Shown piece by piece: positions 55,831 through 63,962 of a stretch of DNA of 64,000 nt (position 1 is the stretch's first letter; the number at the start of each line of letters is the position of its first letter). The stretch is from NCBI GenBank assembly GCA_902461565.1, contig CABPYL010000015.1, forward strand, positions 1-64,000, written 5' to 3'. The translations under genes were made by a program, and so were the position numbers. Below the pieces are notes generated by a model that was given only the letters and a program-made list of their open reading frames with translations, ran no database searches and was not told the DNA's origin. This stretch comes from an uncultured Porphyromonadaceae bacterium (GTDB taxonomy: Bacteria > Bacteroidota > Bacteroidia > Bacteroidales > Muribaculaceae).

Positions 55831-57729
55831 ATGAAAAAGCATCTTATTACATTCGGACTTGCACTGAGCGCCGTGGTATTTTCGTATGCCGCGAAGACCG
55901 AGCCGGTCGGTGAGCTTGTTCCCACGTTTTCGGAGAATTTCAACGCTCTGGTGAACGGTACTGAAAATGAACCTGCTGCTGAGGAGCTGAGCGCTTCCGG
56001 CAAAATCGACGATACACTAACCGGCGGCAAACAATGGGGCGGCCGCGGATTGCATGAGGCTGGCGGTGCCTTAGCCGTAATGACATTCGAGCAGAGCGAC
56101 TGGTTCGGAACAGAAACAGTACAGGGATATATCCGCACCCCGTATGCCGACGTTCGCATGGACGGTGGCAATTTCACCGCCCGTTTCCGCGCCCGTAAAC
56201 TCACGCAGGACGAAGAGCTCACAAAAATACATGTGGAGCTGTACGACGCCTATACCACCAATGCCATCGGCAGCGGTGTCCTGGAAATAACCGGCGAATG
56301 GAATACCTATGAAGTGGATCTTTGCCATCCCGGCTATGGCAATCATCTCGCATTCCTCGAAATGGCATCCGAGGGCGGTGAATGGCTTATCGACGATTTC
56401 GAGATTGTGCAGGACTATTATGCACTGCCCGCACCTATCGTACACTTTCCCCGTAACGTAAGCTATGAGCAGTTCACGGCCCGCTGGAACGCCGTCCCCC
56501 TGGCCGAGAGCTACCTCGTGTCGGTTTACTCGCGCGACGATGCCGACAACCGTACATATCTTGTAAAAGACGTGCCTACCCAGGAATGTACCCTCACTGT
56601 GGAGGGCACTGTAAAAGGCACCGATTATTACTACCGTGTGCGCAGTGTAAACGCAAAATATACTTCCGAAGAATCCGAGGAACGCAAGGTGCATGTGCCT
56701 CTTTCCGAACTTGAGCAGCCTGTCGCTCTCGCTGCCGAGAATGTAAGCATCGACGGTTTCACTGCCCGCTGGGAACCCACTTTCCGCGCTATGGGCTATA
56801 TCATCGGCCTGTCTAAAGAATATGTTGCCAAAGAGGATGTCGTTGTTCCTTTGGTGCACGAGGACTTTGACAAAATCACTTCCGGTGATCTGGACTGGCC
56901 CTATCCGTTCTATGACGAAATGGACAACGTAACCAATCTTCCCGGCTGGCAAAGTAACTATTTTAACGTGCGTGTTGTGGCTGGTATGTTCGGTCTGGAC
57001 AATTCCTATAAGAAATACGGCGAGGAGATTTATCTTGCTTCTCCGGCACTCGACCTCTCTGCTGATGGCGGCAAATTTACCGTGCGTCTCAATGTTTACG
57101 GCGAAAAGGATGATGTTGTAAGCGTTACCAGCGGCGACAAGACGCTGACGCACACGCTTGCCGAGCAGGGCTACCAGAACTTCAGCCTCGAGTTCGACAA
57201 CGGTACGGCGGCCTCCACAGTACGTATCGAATTTGACGGCGACGGAGCTTCCAAACTGCTTTTCTTCGACGATATCTATATTGAGCAGACCATCCATGCC
57301 GGTGGTACTGTAAAGACCAATATCGGTACATACAAGACCGACACTCCTGTTACTTCATACGAATTCACCGGTCTTGACGCATCTGAAGGCGACACATTCG
57401 TATATACTGTAACGGCATGGTCGTACTCCCTCGACGAGGACGGCGTATGGGGGCCCGACGTGTTCAGCACACCGTCCGAACCTGTTAGCGTACTTGTCGG
57501 TACCACCGGTGTCACCGATGTAACAGCCGCCCAACCGCAGATATCCGTTGCAGGCGGCGTAGTAACCGTTACGGTGGCAGAAGCTTCGGTAGCCGAGGTG
57601 TATAATGTCGCGGGCACGCTGATAGGCCGCTACGACCTTGTGCCTGGCGCCAACACTCTCGGTATTTCCGCTAACGGTGTTGTGATTGTGCGCGTGAACA
57701 CCACCGCTACCCGCATTCTTCTTCACTGA
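55831..57729 (+). CDS. Secreted fibronectin type III/jelly-roll protein with T9SS-like tail
   Basis: The product is 632 residues with a signal peptide (MKKHLITFGLALSAVVFSYA). A jelly-roll-like module covers about residues 25-195 (TFSENFNALVNGTEN, GNFTARFRARKLTQ, WLIDDFEIVQDYY). Fibronectin III-like domains follow (FTARWNAVPLAESYLVSVYS, TDYYYRVRSVNA; FTARWEPTFRAMGYIIGLSK). A second jelly-roll (VHEDFDKITSGDLDWPYPFY...LLFFDDIYIEQ) and a further Fn3 segment come next. The end (EVYNVAGTLIGRYDLVPG, NGVVIVRVN) is a T9SS type A sorting-like domain. Such modules bind glycans or proteins; no catalytic site was found. It ends at a clear terminator. Confidence 0.83.
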   Translation: MKKHLITFGLALSAVVFSYAAKTEPVGELVPTFSENFNALVNGTENEPAAEELSASGKIDDTLTGGKQWGGRGLHEAGGALAVMTFEQSDWFGTETVQGYIRTPYADVRMDGGNFTARFRARKLTQDEELTKIHVELYDAYTTNAIGSGVLEITGEWNTYEVDLCHPGYGNHLAFLEMASEGGEWLIDDFEIVQDYYALPAPIVHFPRNVSYEQFTARWNAVPLAESYLVSVYSRDDADNRTYLVKDVPTQECTLTVEGTVKGTDYYYRVRSVNAKYTSEESEERKVHVPLSELEQPVALAAENVSIDGFTARWEPTFRAMGYIIGLSKEYVAKEDVVVPLVHEDFDKITSGDLDWPYPFYDEMDNVTNLPGWQSNYFNVRVVAGMFGLDNSYKKYGEEIYLASPALDLSADGGKFTVRLNVYGEKDDVVSVTSGDKTLTHTLAEQGYQNFSLEFDNGTAASTVRIEFDGDGASKLLFFDDIYIEQTIHAGGTVKTNIGTYKTDTPVTSYEFTGLDASEGDTFVYTVTAWSYSLDEDGVWGPDVFSTPSEPVSVLVGTTGVTDVTAAQPQISVAGGVVTVTVAEASVAEVYNVAGTLIGRYDLVPGANTLGISANGVVIVRVNTTATRILLH

Positions 57730-57744
57730 TTATATTCCGATATA

Positions 57745-57776
57745 AAGAGGCTGTGCCGCGTGGTACAGCCTCTTTT
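57745..57776 (+). terminator. Intrinsic terminator
   Basis: AGAGGCTGT pairs with ACAGCCTCT around a short GC-rich loop and is followed by TTTTA. It lies just after the fibronectin-type gene and before the transglutaminase-like gene. Confidence 0.85.
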
Positions 57777-57798
57777 ACAATTTATAATATTACTGACC

Positions 57799-59184
57799 AT
57801 GAAAACAAAGTTTATTGTCATTCTGATGTTTGCCCTGTCGTTTGCCGTTCGCGGACAGATTTGTTATAAAGAAGTACATGATACTAAATACGACTGGAGC
57901 GATCTTGCACAGCAGATAGCCGGAGACAAGACTTCCAAGTACGACCAGGCATACGCAATATACCGTTGGCTCTGCGACAACATATCGTACGACACAACCC
58001 ATACAATCTACGACGCCGACACTGCACTTGATAATAGGCGCGGTGTGTGTCAGGGATATTGCGAGCTGTTCTATCGTCTCGGCGAGCCTCTTGGACTGCG
58101 GACGCAGATAATTTTCGGGAAATCGAAAGACATTCATGGCAAAATCGACGAAAGCGGCCATGCGTGGCTGTTTGTCTTAACCGACGACAACAGCGGTATC
58201 TTCGTTGACCCTACATGGGGCGCCGGGAGTGTGGACAATGGCAGATTCACAAGAAGCGATGACGACGATAGCTGGTTTCATGTGGACCCGGCCTGGCTTA
58301 TCTTTACCCATTTTCCCGAAGACAGCGCCAATCAACTGCTTGATACTCCGATAGATTACGATACATTCCTGCGTATGAAACCGTTGTATCCCGAACTGAA
58401 ATATTTTGGCTTCGATGGTGGCCAACTATTGAAAACGTCTTTGACAGGCAGCGACCCCGAACTTCCGAAATGCTATAAGACTAAGGGAATAGACGTTCTG
58501 AGCATTCCTCTTGAACCGATGCTCAGAGTAGGCAAGAACTATGTCTTTGCATTGTCTACCTCGAAAGATTATGAATTCTGCGCTATAAACGAAAAAGATT
58601 ATGGCGAGGTAAGCAATTCCGCCGGCTCGCGGCATGATTTCAGTATCGTGCCTTCCACTGGTGGCAAACTATCCCTTGGCTATCGCAAGAAAGGCACGAA
58701 CGGGAACTGGAAAACGCTCGTGCAGTATAAAGTTGCCGAACCTACCGCGGCCGATATGGAGGCTTTGGGCGAGGCAGCTCCGGAGAAAGTTCTGCGCATT
58801 ATGAATCTTGGAAACTATTACCCGAATATATTGAAGGACAGGAAAGTGGATTTCGCACAGCTTTTGCGTGAAGTGAAAAAAGACAACATCCATATATTGC
58901 CGAATATATCGTCGGACGGCAATTTCGCAATCGAATCCATGCCGATGAACGGTGAACTGAAATCCGGGCAAACCTATACTTTCAAGTTTTTGCCTTACGA
59001 GAAAGGCGACTGGGTGATTATCAACGGTGAAGAGTGGCTCCGCGACTGGAAGAAGGACCGCGAAACCCACGCATGGGTAATGACTGTCAAAGCCGCCGAC
59101 AAAGGCGAACTGCAGCTTGGCTTCAAAGCCAAATCCGACCGCGGCAGAACATATTCCGTCTTTATTGAATACAAAATCAAATAA
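57799..59184 (+). CDS. Secreted transglutaminase-like protein
   Basis: The ATG at 57799 is chosen because it opens a signal peptide (MKTKFIVILMFALSFAVRG); the open frame begins 13 codons earlier. The product is 461 residues. The transglutaminase-like core covers about residues 30-170: YDQAYAIYRWLCDNISYDTT, Cys in RRGVCQGYCELFYRL, His in ESGHAWLFV and Asp in FVDPTWGAG, so the triad is intact. About 290 residues without a recognised domain follow. Such proteins in gut Bacteroidales are often annotated as transglutaminase domain-containing; crosslinking or proteolysis is not established. Confidence 0.85.
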   Translation: MKTKFIVILMFALSFAVRGQICYKEVHDTKYDWSDLAQQIAGDKTSKYDQAYAIYRWLCDNISYDTTHTIYDADTALDNRRGVCQGYCELFYRLGEPLGLRTQIIFGKSKDIHGKIDESGHAWLFVLTDDNSGIFVDPTWGAGSVDNGRFTRSDDDDSWFHVDPAWLIFTHFPEDSANQLLDTPIDYDTFLRMKPLYPELKYFGFDGGQLLKTSLTGSDPELPKCYKTKGIDVLSIPLEPMLRVGKNYVFALSTSKDYEFCAINEKDYGEVSNSAGSRHDFSIVPSTGGKLSLGYRKKGTNGNWKTLVQYKVAEPTAADMEALGEAAPEKVLRIMNLGNYYPNILKDRKVDFAQLLREVKKDNIHILPNISSDGNFAIESMPMNGELKSGQTYTFKFLPYEKGDWVIINGEEWLRDWKKDRETHAWVMTVKAADKGELQLGFKAKSDRGRTYSVFIEYKIK

Positions 59185-59218
59185 ATTGCAGCAAAGTAGA
59201 TGTTGCGAAACTCTTCGG

Positions 59219-59414
59219 AATGGCCGGAGGCCAGAAATTTAACTAACCGGTGGCACTTGTGCCTCCGGAAAGCCATCAATCCGAGGCACAATCCCGGCGG
59301 GATTATACGCAGATAGACTACGGGTGCAGCCACCTCCGGGGCTGTATATTAGTGCTTTGCCTTCCCAGGACAGCGAGTGTCCGGGGTTTCCTAAATTTAT
59401 GGCCTCCGGCCATT
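59219..59414. repeat. Dispersed intergenic repeat, copy B, with terminal inverted repeats
   Basis: This 196-bp element is bounded by near-perfect 22-bp inverted repeats: 59219-59240 (AATGGCCGGAGGCCA, then AAATTT) and 59393-59414 (AAATTT, then ATGGCCTCCGGCCATT). Its reverse complement aligns with copy A at 6124-6295, including the ATGGCCGGAGGCCATAAAT end and the AGCCCCGGAGG..GCTG block. No open frame is visible. It lies 35 bp after the transglutaminase-like gene. The form resembles a MITE or a paired REP-like element. Confidence 0.75.
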
Positions 59415-59530
59415 ACAACTGATACATAAAATATTGCTTAATTTCGGTTGTCCTGCAACGCTCTCAATTTCAGACAGCTATTGGCGCCGTTTGTTGAAAA
59501 GTGCTTATTGGTTGCTTATTGAAAATAATC

Positions 59531-59563
59531 AACCCTCTAAAACTCAATGAGTTAAAGAGGGTT
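59531..59563 (-). terminator. Terminator of tRNA-Arg
   Basis: The arms AACCCTCT and AGAGGGTT, extended by AACTC/GAGTT pairing, flank a tetraloop-size loop, placed 6 bp beyond the tRNA 3' end on the minus strand. The region 59415-59530 shows nothing else. Confidence 0.75.
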
Positions 59564-59568
59564 TGTTG

Positions 59569-59640
59569 TACACCCGTAGGGAATCGAACCCTAATCTGAG
59601 GAACCGGAATCCTCCATTCTATCCATTGAACTACGGATGC
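59569..59640 (-). tRNA. tRNA-Arg (anticodon CCG)
   Basis: On the minus strand a full cloverleaf folds: acceptor GCATCCG/CGGGTGT (with G-U pairs), D-arm GTTC/GAAT, anticodon stem GAGGA/TCCTC around the loop TTCCGGT (anticodon CCG), T-arm TAGGG-TTCGATT-CCCTA and discriminator A. CCA is not encoded. It reads CGG codons. No phage or element attachment repeat is visible at its 3' end. Confidence 0.95.
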
Positions 59641-59651
59641 GTTTAACGATG

Positions 59652-59683
59652 CAAAAGTAATATTTTTTTTGTAGTTTTGCAAA
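59652..59683 (-). promoter_or_regulatory. Promoter of tRNA-Arg
   Basis: On the minus strand TTTG (59680-59683), a 20-bp spacer and TACTTTTG (59652-59659) match both boxes. It is interleaved with the divergent ung -7 element at 59672-59679. Confidence 0.7.
59672..59679 (+). promoter_or_regulatory. -7 element of ung
   Basis: TAGTTTTG, 19 bp before the ung ATG, lying within the tRNA promoter's spacer on the other strand. Confidence 0.5.
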
Positions 59684-59698
59684 TGATTACAGCATACT

Positions 59699-60370
59699 AT
59701 GAACGTACGAATTGAACAGACATGGAAAGATGCGCTTGCCGCTGAATGGGACAAGCCCTATTTTCAAGAACTTACACGCTTTGTAAAGGCAAGTTACGCC
59801 ACCACGCAGGTGTTCCCGGCACCGTCGCGCATTTTTGCGGCGTTCGATGCCTGTCCCTTCAGTGAAACTAAGGTGGTAATTCTTGGCCAGGATCCGTATC
59901 ATGGTCCGGGGCAGGCACATGGTTTGTGTTTCTCTGTTCCCACGGGTGTGGATGCTCCGCCGTCGTTGCTGAATATTTTCAAGGAAATGTCGTCGGACCT
60001 CGGCGTCGCTCTGCCGCCGTCGCCTGTTACGGATCTGTCTTATCTCGCGTGTCAGGGCGTACTCCTGCTCAACTCCACACTCACAGTGGAGGCGCACCGC
60101 GCCGGATCGCACCAGGGGCACGGCTGGGAGACGTTTACCGACGCCGCCATCGCCGCCCTTAACAACGGCCGCGATAATCTTGTTTTCATCCTTTGGGGCT
60201 CCTATGCCATCCGCAAGGGCGCTTTCATCGACCGTTCGCGCCACCTGGTGCTTACTTCGGCGCATCCGTCGCCACTGTCGGCATACCGGGGGTTCTTCGG
60301 CTGCCGTCATTTCAGTCAGGCCAATCAGTACCTTGCCGAGCATGGCAAAGAACCTATAAAATGGCTATGA
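59699..60370 (+). CDS. ung: Uracil-DNA glycosylase, family 1
   Basis: The product is 223 residues, normal length. The water-activating motif is VVILGQDPYHGPGQAHGL, the uracil-specificity strand is GVLLLNSTLTVE with its Asn, and the DNA-intercalation/catalytic-His motif is SAHPSPLSAYRGFFG. It excises uracil from DNA. It overlaps the start of the T9SS plug gene by 4 bp (ATGA), so the two are translationally coupled. Confidence 0.96.
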   Translation: MNVRIEQTWKDALAAEWDKPYFQELTRFVKASYATTQVFPAPSRIFAAFDACPFSETKVVILGQDPYHGPGQAHGLCFSVPTGVDAPPSLLNIFKEMSSDLGVALPPSPVTDLSYLACQGVLLLNSTLTVEAHRAGSHQGHGWETFTDAAIAALNNGRDNLVFILWGSYAIRKGAFIDRSRHLVLTSAHPSPLSAYRGFFGCRHFSQANQYLAEHGKEPIKWL

Positions 60371-61623
60371 GGAAAACTTTTGTACTGATTGTCTCTCTTT
60401 TGTCCCTTGTGCTCCACGCACAGCGTGTGGATACCATGACTGGTATCTTCGACGAGAACCTGCGCACGCTGCAGGTAGGACTCGACGGCAACAATATGGC
60501 CGACGCCATCGCTGTGCTCGATACTCCGGACAGAATTCTGATATCCTTCGACCGTCTTGCCGAGGACCGCGAATATCTCCGCTACTCGCTGGTACACTGC
60601 AATGCAAACTGGCAGCCTTCAGGACTTGTGGACAGTGAGTTTCTGGACGGTTTCAATGAGGGCACAATCGACAACTACGATTTCTCGCAGGCAACGACAG
60701 TGCATTATGTCCACTACTGGCTCACTATACCAAACGAACAGGTCGCGCCTAAAATCTCCGGAAACTATCTGCTCAAAATCTATTCCGAGGACGACCCGGA
60801 CGCCACGCTGGCGCAGGTGCGCTTCATGATTTCCGAGGAAACGGCCCTGACTATCGCGCAGGCCTCGCCGCAGACCGACATAGACTACAACGACAGCCAC
60901 CAGCAGATGGCAATCAGCGTTGATATCGACCGCGCGCATGTGGAAGATCCTTTCAACGACCTCGTTGTGGTAGTGGGACAGAACGGCCGTCTGGACAGTC
61001 AGAAGGCATTCAGCCATCCACTGCGCATGAGCGGTTCCACGTTGTACTACGAGCACCAGATGCCGCTGATTTTCGATGCTGGTAACGAGTACCGCCGTTT
61101 CGAGACCGTGAGCACCTACTATCCCGGCATGGGAGTGGAGAACATTGAGTTCTTCGATCCTTACTATCACTTCCGGCTGTTCACCGACGAACGGCGCGAC
61201 GACGAGACATACGTCTACGACCAGACGCAGCACGGCCGATATCTTGTGCGCGAAAGCAATTCCGACGACAGCAATACCGGCGCTGACTACGCCGTGGTGC
61301 ATTTCACGCTCGACTATCCCGATTCGCCGGGAGCCATGATTTTTCTGGATGGCGACTTTACCCTGCGGCGTTTCGACGATAACGCCCGCATGTTTTTCAA
61401 TCCAGCGACAGGGCTGTACGAACGTGCGATGCTGCTGAAGCAGGGATCGTATAACTACCAGTATCTTATAGTCCCTCCGGGCGAAAAACGCGGCTTCACC
61501 GGACCGATAGAGGGCGACAAGTACCAGACAATGAATGAATACAACGTGCGTGTGTACCACCGACGCCGTGGCGAGCGCTACGACCGGCTGATAGGCACTG
61601 CATCGTGCCGCACATCTTTATAA
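60367..61623 (+). CDS. DUF5103 family type IX secretion plug protein
   Basis: The start at 60367 (ATGA overlap with ung) is preferred; an ATG at 60361 adds two residues. The product is 418 residues with a signal peptide (MRKTFVLIVSLLSLVLHA). Text diagnostic for DUF5103 is present: TMTGIFDENLRTLQVGL, LISFDRLAEDREYLRYSLVH, WQPSGLVDSEFLDGFNEGTI, YYHFRLFTDERRDDETYVYD, and the C-terminal TNPATGLYERAMLLKQGSYNYQY-type strand. In T9SS this protein can close the SprA translocon from the periplasmic side (family knowledge). Its presence supports T9SS export of the tailed proteins in this window. Confidence 0.88.
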   Translation: MRKTFVLIVSLLSLVLHAQRVDTMTGIFDENLRTLQVGLDGNNMADAIAVLDTPDRILISFDRLAEDREYLRYSLVHCNANWQPSGLVDSEFLDGFNEGTIDNYDFSQATTVHYVHYWLTIPNEQVAPKISGNYLLKIYSEDDPDATLAQVRFMISEETALTIAQASPQTDIDYNDSHQQMAISVDIDRAHVEDPFNDLVVVVGQNGRLDSQKAFSHPLRMSGSTLYYEHQMPLIFDAGNEYRRFETVSTYYPGMGVENIEFFDPYYHFRLFTDERRDDETYVYDQTQHGRYLVRESNSDDSNTGADYAVVHFTLDYPDSPGAMIFLDGDFTLRRFDDNARMFFNPATGLYERAMLLKQGSYNYQYLIVPPGEKRGFTGPIEGDKYQTMNEYNVRVYHRRRGERYDRLIGTASCRTSL

Positions 61624-61638
61624 AAGCATATAACAGCA

Positions 61639-62223
61639 ATGATTGAGATACAGAACACACTTGTGAGCCTGGACCTTGTGGAACGGTTTTTCCTTTGCGA
61701 CCTGGATGCCTGCAAGGGTCAGTGCTGCCTCGATGGCGATGCCGGTGCACCTCTTGCTCCCGGCGAGGCCGACAAAATTCGTGAGATACTCCCCGTTATA
61801 TGGGATGATCTTCTGCCGGCAGGAAGAAAGGCCATCGAGGAGGGCGGAGTAAGCTATATCGACATCGAGGGTGACGAAGTTACACAGCTTATAGAGGGTG
61901 GCCTATGCGCCTTTGCCACTACCGCCCCGGATGGTTCCTGGCGCTGTGCTATCGAGAATGCCTGCCGCGAGGGCCGGTGTTCGTTCCTCAAACCCGTATC
62001 CTGCCATCTGTACCCCGTTCGGCTTAAAGAATACGAGGGCTTTACGGCAGTGAATTTTCATCGCTGGAAAATATGCAAGGCAGCCGAGATTTTAGGCCGT
62101 GCCAAGGGTGTAAGGGCATATAAGTTCCTGGAGGGGCCGCTGCGCCGTCGCTTCGGCGACGCATGGTACGACGAACTCGACCTTACCTGCACCGAGTACC
62201 TCAAACAATATCCGCAGAAATAA
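61639..62223 (+). CDS. DUF3109 family cysteine-rich protein
   Basis: The product is 194 residues, cytoplasmic. Cys clusters typical of the family are visible: FFLCDLDACKGQCCLDGD, GGLCAFA, WRCAIENACREGRCSFLKPVSCHLYPVR, and WKICKAAE. The pattern suggests a metal or iron-sulfur site, as in YkgJ-related proteins. No activity is known. It lies 15 bp after the plug gene on the same strand and converges on a small minus-strand gene 2 bp away. Confidence 0.88.
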   Translation: MIEIQNTLVSLDLVERFFLCDLDACKGQCCLDGDAGAPLAPGEADKIREILPVIWDDLLPAGRKAIEEGGVSYIDIEGDEVTQLIEGGLCAFATTAPDGSWRCAIENACREGRCSFLKPVSCHLYPVRLKEYEGFTAVNFHRWKICKAAEILGRAKGVRAYKFLEGPLRRRFGDAWYDELDLTCTEYLKQYPQK

Positions 62224-62225
62224 TT

Positions 62226-62489
62226 TTATTCGGACGGCACCGGCTCGTTGAGGAAGTCGCGCTGCCTGGGCACGTGGCGCTTTTTGGGCGGCGTGCTGTC
62301 GTGCCGCGTTTTCCTCACTTTTTTCCCTGCTGAGAGTGCGCTGTCCTCGGCGGCAATCTGCACTGCCGTGGGGTGGGGGACTGTTTCCGGCTCGGAAGGA
62401 CGCATCAATGCGCCCCACACCGCGGCAAGAGCCACAAGCACTGCAACAGCCGCCACAGCGGCTATCTTGCCGCCCGTCTTTTTATTCAT
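62226..62489 (-). CDS. Small single-pass membrane protein next to the NSS transporter
   Basis: The product is 87 residues. One membrane helix covers about residues 8-28 (IAAVAAVAVLVALAAVWGAL). A basic, proline-rich tail follows (KKVRKTRHDSTPPKKRHVP). No family is recognised. It starts 7 bp after the symporter stop on the same strand, so it is probably cotranscribed. It could be a small accessory subunit of the transporter, since some NSS and related symporters have small partner proteins (inference), or unrelated. Confidence 0.65.
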   Translation of the reverse strand: MNKKTGGKIAAVAAVAVLVALAAVWGALMRPSEPETVPHPTAVQIAAEDSALSAGKKVRKTRHDSTPPKKRHVPRQRDFLNEPVPSE

Positions 62490-62496
62490 TGCGCGT

Positions 62497-63864
62497 TCAG
62501 ATAAGGTTATATACGAATATCAGGACAATCAGTAGCGGCGCCGCATAGCGGATAATATATAGCGAGGCTATGCCAAGGGGTGTTTTTAGCATGCCGTTGT
62601 TGGTTATCTCGCTGCGCAGGAAGCCTTTGGGGGCGAACCATCCCACATATATGCACAGGCCGAGCGACACGAGCAACAGCAATATGTTGGTGCAGAAATT
62701 GTCGAGGAAATCGAAAATCGTGAGGCCGAATATCTTCACGCTTTCAAGACTGCCGAACGATAGCGAGGGGAGGGCACTGAGGATAAACAGGGGCAGCATG
62801 GCGGTGAACACAGCCTTGATGCGCGACATGCCGAAGCGTTTCTGCAGCGTCGCTATAGCCACCTCAGCCATCGATACGGTTGATGTGAGGGAGGCTACGG
62901 CAAGCAGCAGGAAGAAAAGCGACGACCACAGGCGCGGCAGCGGCAGTCGGGCGAATATCTCCGGGAGCGTGATAAAGACAAGAGTAGCGCCCTGCAGAGG
63001 TTCATTGTCGAGCCCGAAACTTTTTACCGCCGGAAATATCACAAGGCCAGTCATTATGGCCACCAACAGGCTCAGGAGAGCCACGATGACAGATGTGCGC
63101 GGCAGCTTGGTATCGGCAGGATAGTACGAGGCGTATGTTATAAGAATTCCCATACCCAGGCTGAGGCTGAAGAATGCCTGCCCCAGGGCGCTGACAACGA
63201 CGCCGGGTGTTATGAGCGAGAAATCGGGACGGAGAAAGTATTTGACGCCTTCGGCTGAATCCGGCAGTGTGAGACTCACTACCATCAGCACGGCCAGAAT
63301 TACGAACAGCAGTGGCATCAGGACGTTGGAAATGCGCTCTATGCCTTTCTGCACGCCGCCGATAAGCACGAGGATGTTGACGACAATCGCCAATGCCACG
63401 AACACAAGGGGTTGCAGATCGCTTTCTATGTATTCCGTCATACGCTCCCCGAACAGCTGGCGCATCTGTGCTGATTCAAGATTGTCGAAACCGTCGAACA
63501 GTCCTCCCGTTAGGCTGTGGTACAGATATTCGAAAGTCCAGCCTTCCACAACCATGTAGTAGCACAGGATGAGGTATGGTGCCATCACGGCCAGCGCACC
63601 CACAATCCACCAGGGCTCGCGTGGATGAAATGTGCGAAATGCGCCGATTGCGTCGCTGTGCGTACCACGGCCAAGCGAGAACTCGGCAAGCATGACAGGA
63701 ATACCGAGCACAAGCACGCATACGATGTATAAAAGGAGGAAAGCTGCGCCGCCGCATTGCTGTACTTCGGCCGGGAAGCGCCAGATATTGCCTAAACCGA
63801 CAGCAGAACCTACGGTGGCTGCGACAAGGCCTATTTTGGATGCAAATTGTGTCTTTGATTCCAT
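62497..63864 (-). CDS. Neurotransmitter:sodium symporter (NSS/SNF) family transporter
   Basis: The ATG at 63864 (MESKTQFASKIG) is preferred over an ATG 10 codons upstream. The product is 455 residues with about 11-12 helices. The family's Na+/substrate site is visible in TVGSAVGLGNIWRFPAEVQQ (helix 1). LGIPVMLAEFSLGR and FFSLSLGMGILITYASY (helix 6 and its unwound region) also fit. It probably imports an amino acid with Na+. A -7 element lies at 63894-63901. Confidence 0.92.
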   Translation of the reverse strand: MESKTQFASKIGLVAATVGSAVGLGNIWRFPAEVQQCGGAAFLLLYIVCVLVLGIPVMLAEFSLGRGTHSDAIGAFRTFHPREPWWIVGALAVMAPYLILCYYMVVEGWTFEYLYHSLTGGLFDGFDNLESAQMRQLFGERMTEYIESDLQPLVFVALAIVVNILVLIGGVQKGIERISNVLMPLLFVILAVLMVVSLTLPDSAEGVKYFLRPDFSLITPGVVVSALGQAFFSLSLGMGILITYASYYPADTKLPRTSVIVALLSLLVAIMTGLVIFPAVKSFGLDNEPLQGATLVFITLPEIFARLPLPRLWSSLFFLLLAVASLTSTVSMAEVAIATLQKRFGMSRIKAVFTAMLPLFILSALPSLSFGSLESVKIFGLTIFDFLDNFCTNILLLLVSLGLCIYVGWFAPKGFLRSEITNNGMLKTPLGIASLYIIRYAAPLLIVLIFVYNLI

Positions 63865-63893
63865 AACGGAAATCTTTTTCTTTAAAATCGCCA

Positions 63894-63901
63894 CAAAATT
63901 A
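63894..63901 (-). promoter_or_regulatory. -7 element of the NSS transporter
   Basis: TAATTTTG on the minus strand, 30 bp before the ATG. GTTG, one base off TTTG, lies about 20 bp further upstream. Confidence 0.5.
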
Positions 63902-63954
63902 GCCTATTTGTTTGATAAATGCAACCAAACTATACTTTTTAATTTAAAATGTAC

Positions 63955-63962
63955 TAATTTTG
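63955..63962 (+). promoter_or_regulatory. -7 element for a rightward gene beyond the window
   Basis: TAATTTTG on the plus strand in the last 50 bp. It would drive a gene outside the window. No start codon with support is visible in 63963-64000. Confidence 0.35.

Noticed and set aside
59569..59640. tRNA-Arg as an integration site of a genomic island
   Set aside because: No repeat of the tRNA 3' end and no integrase lie beside it.
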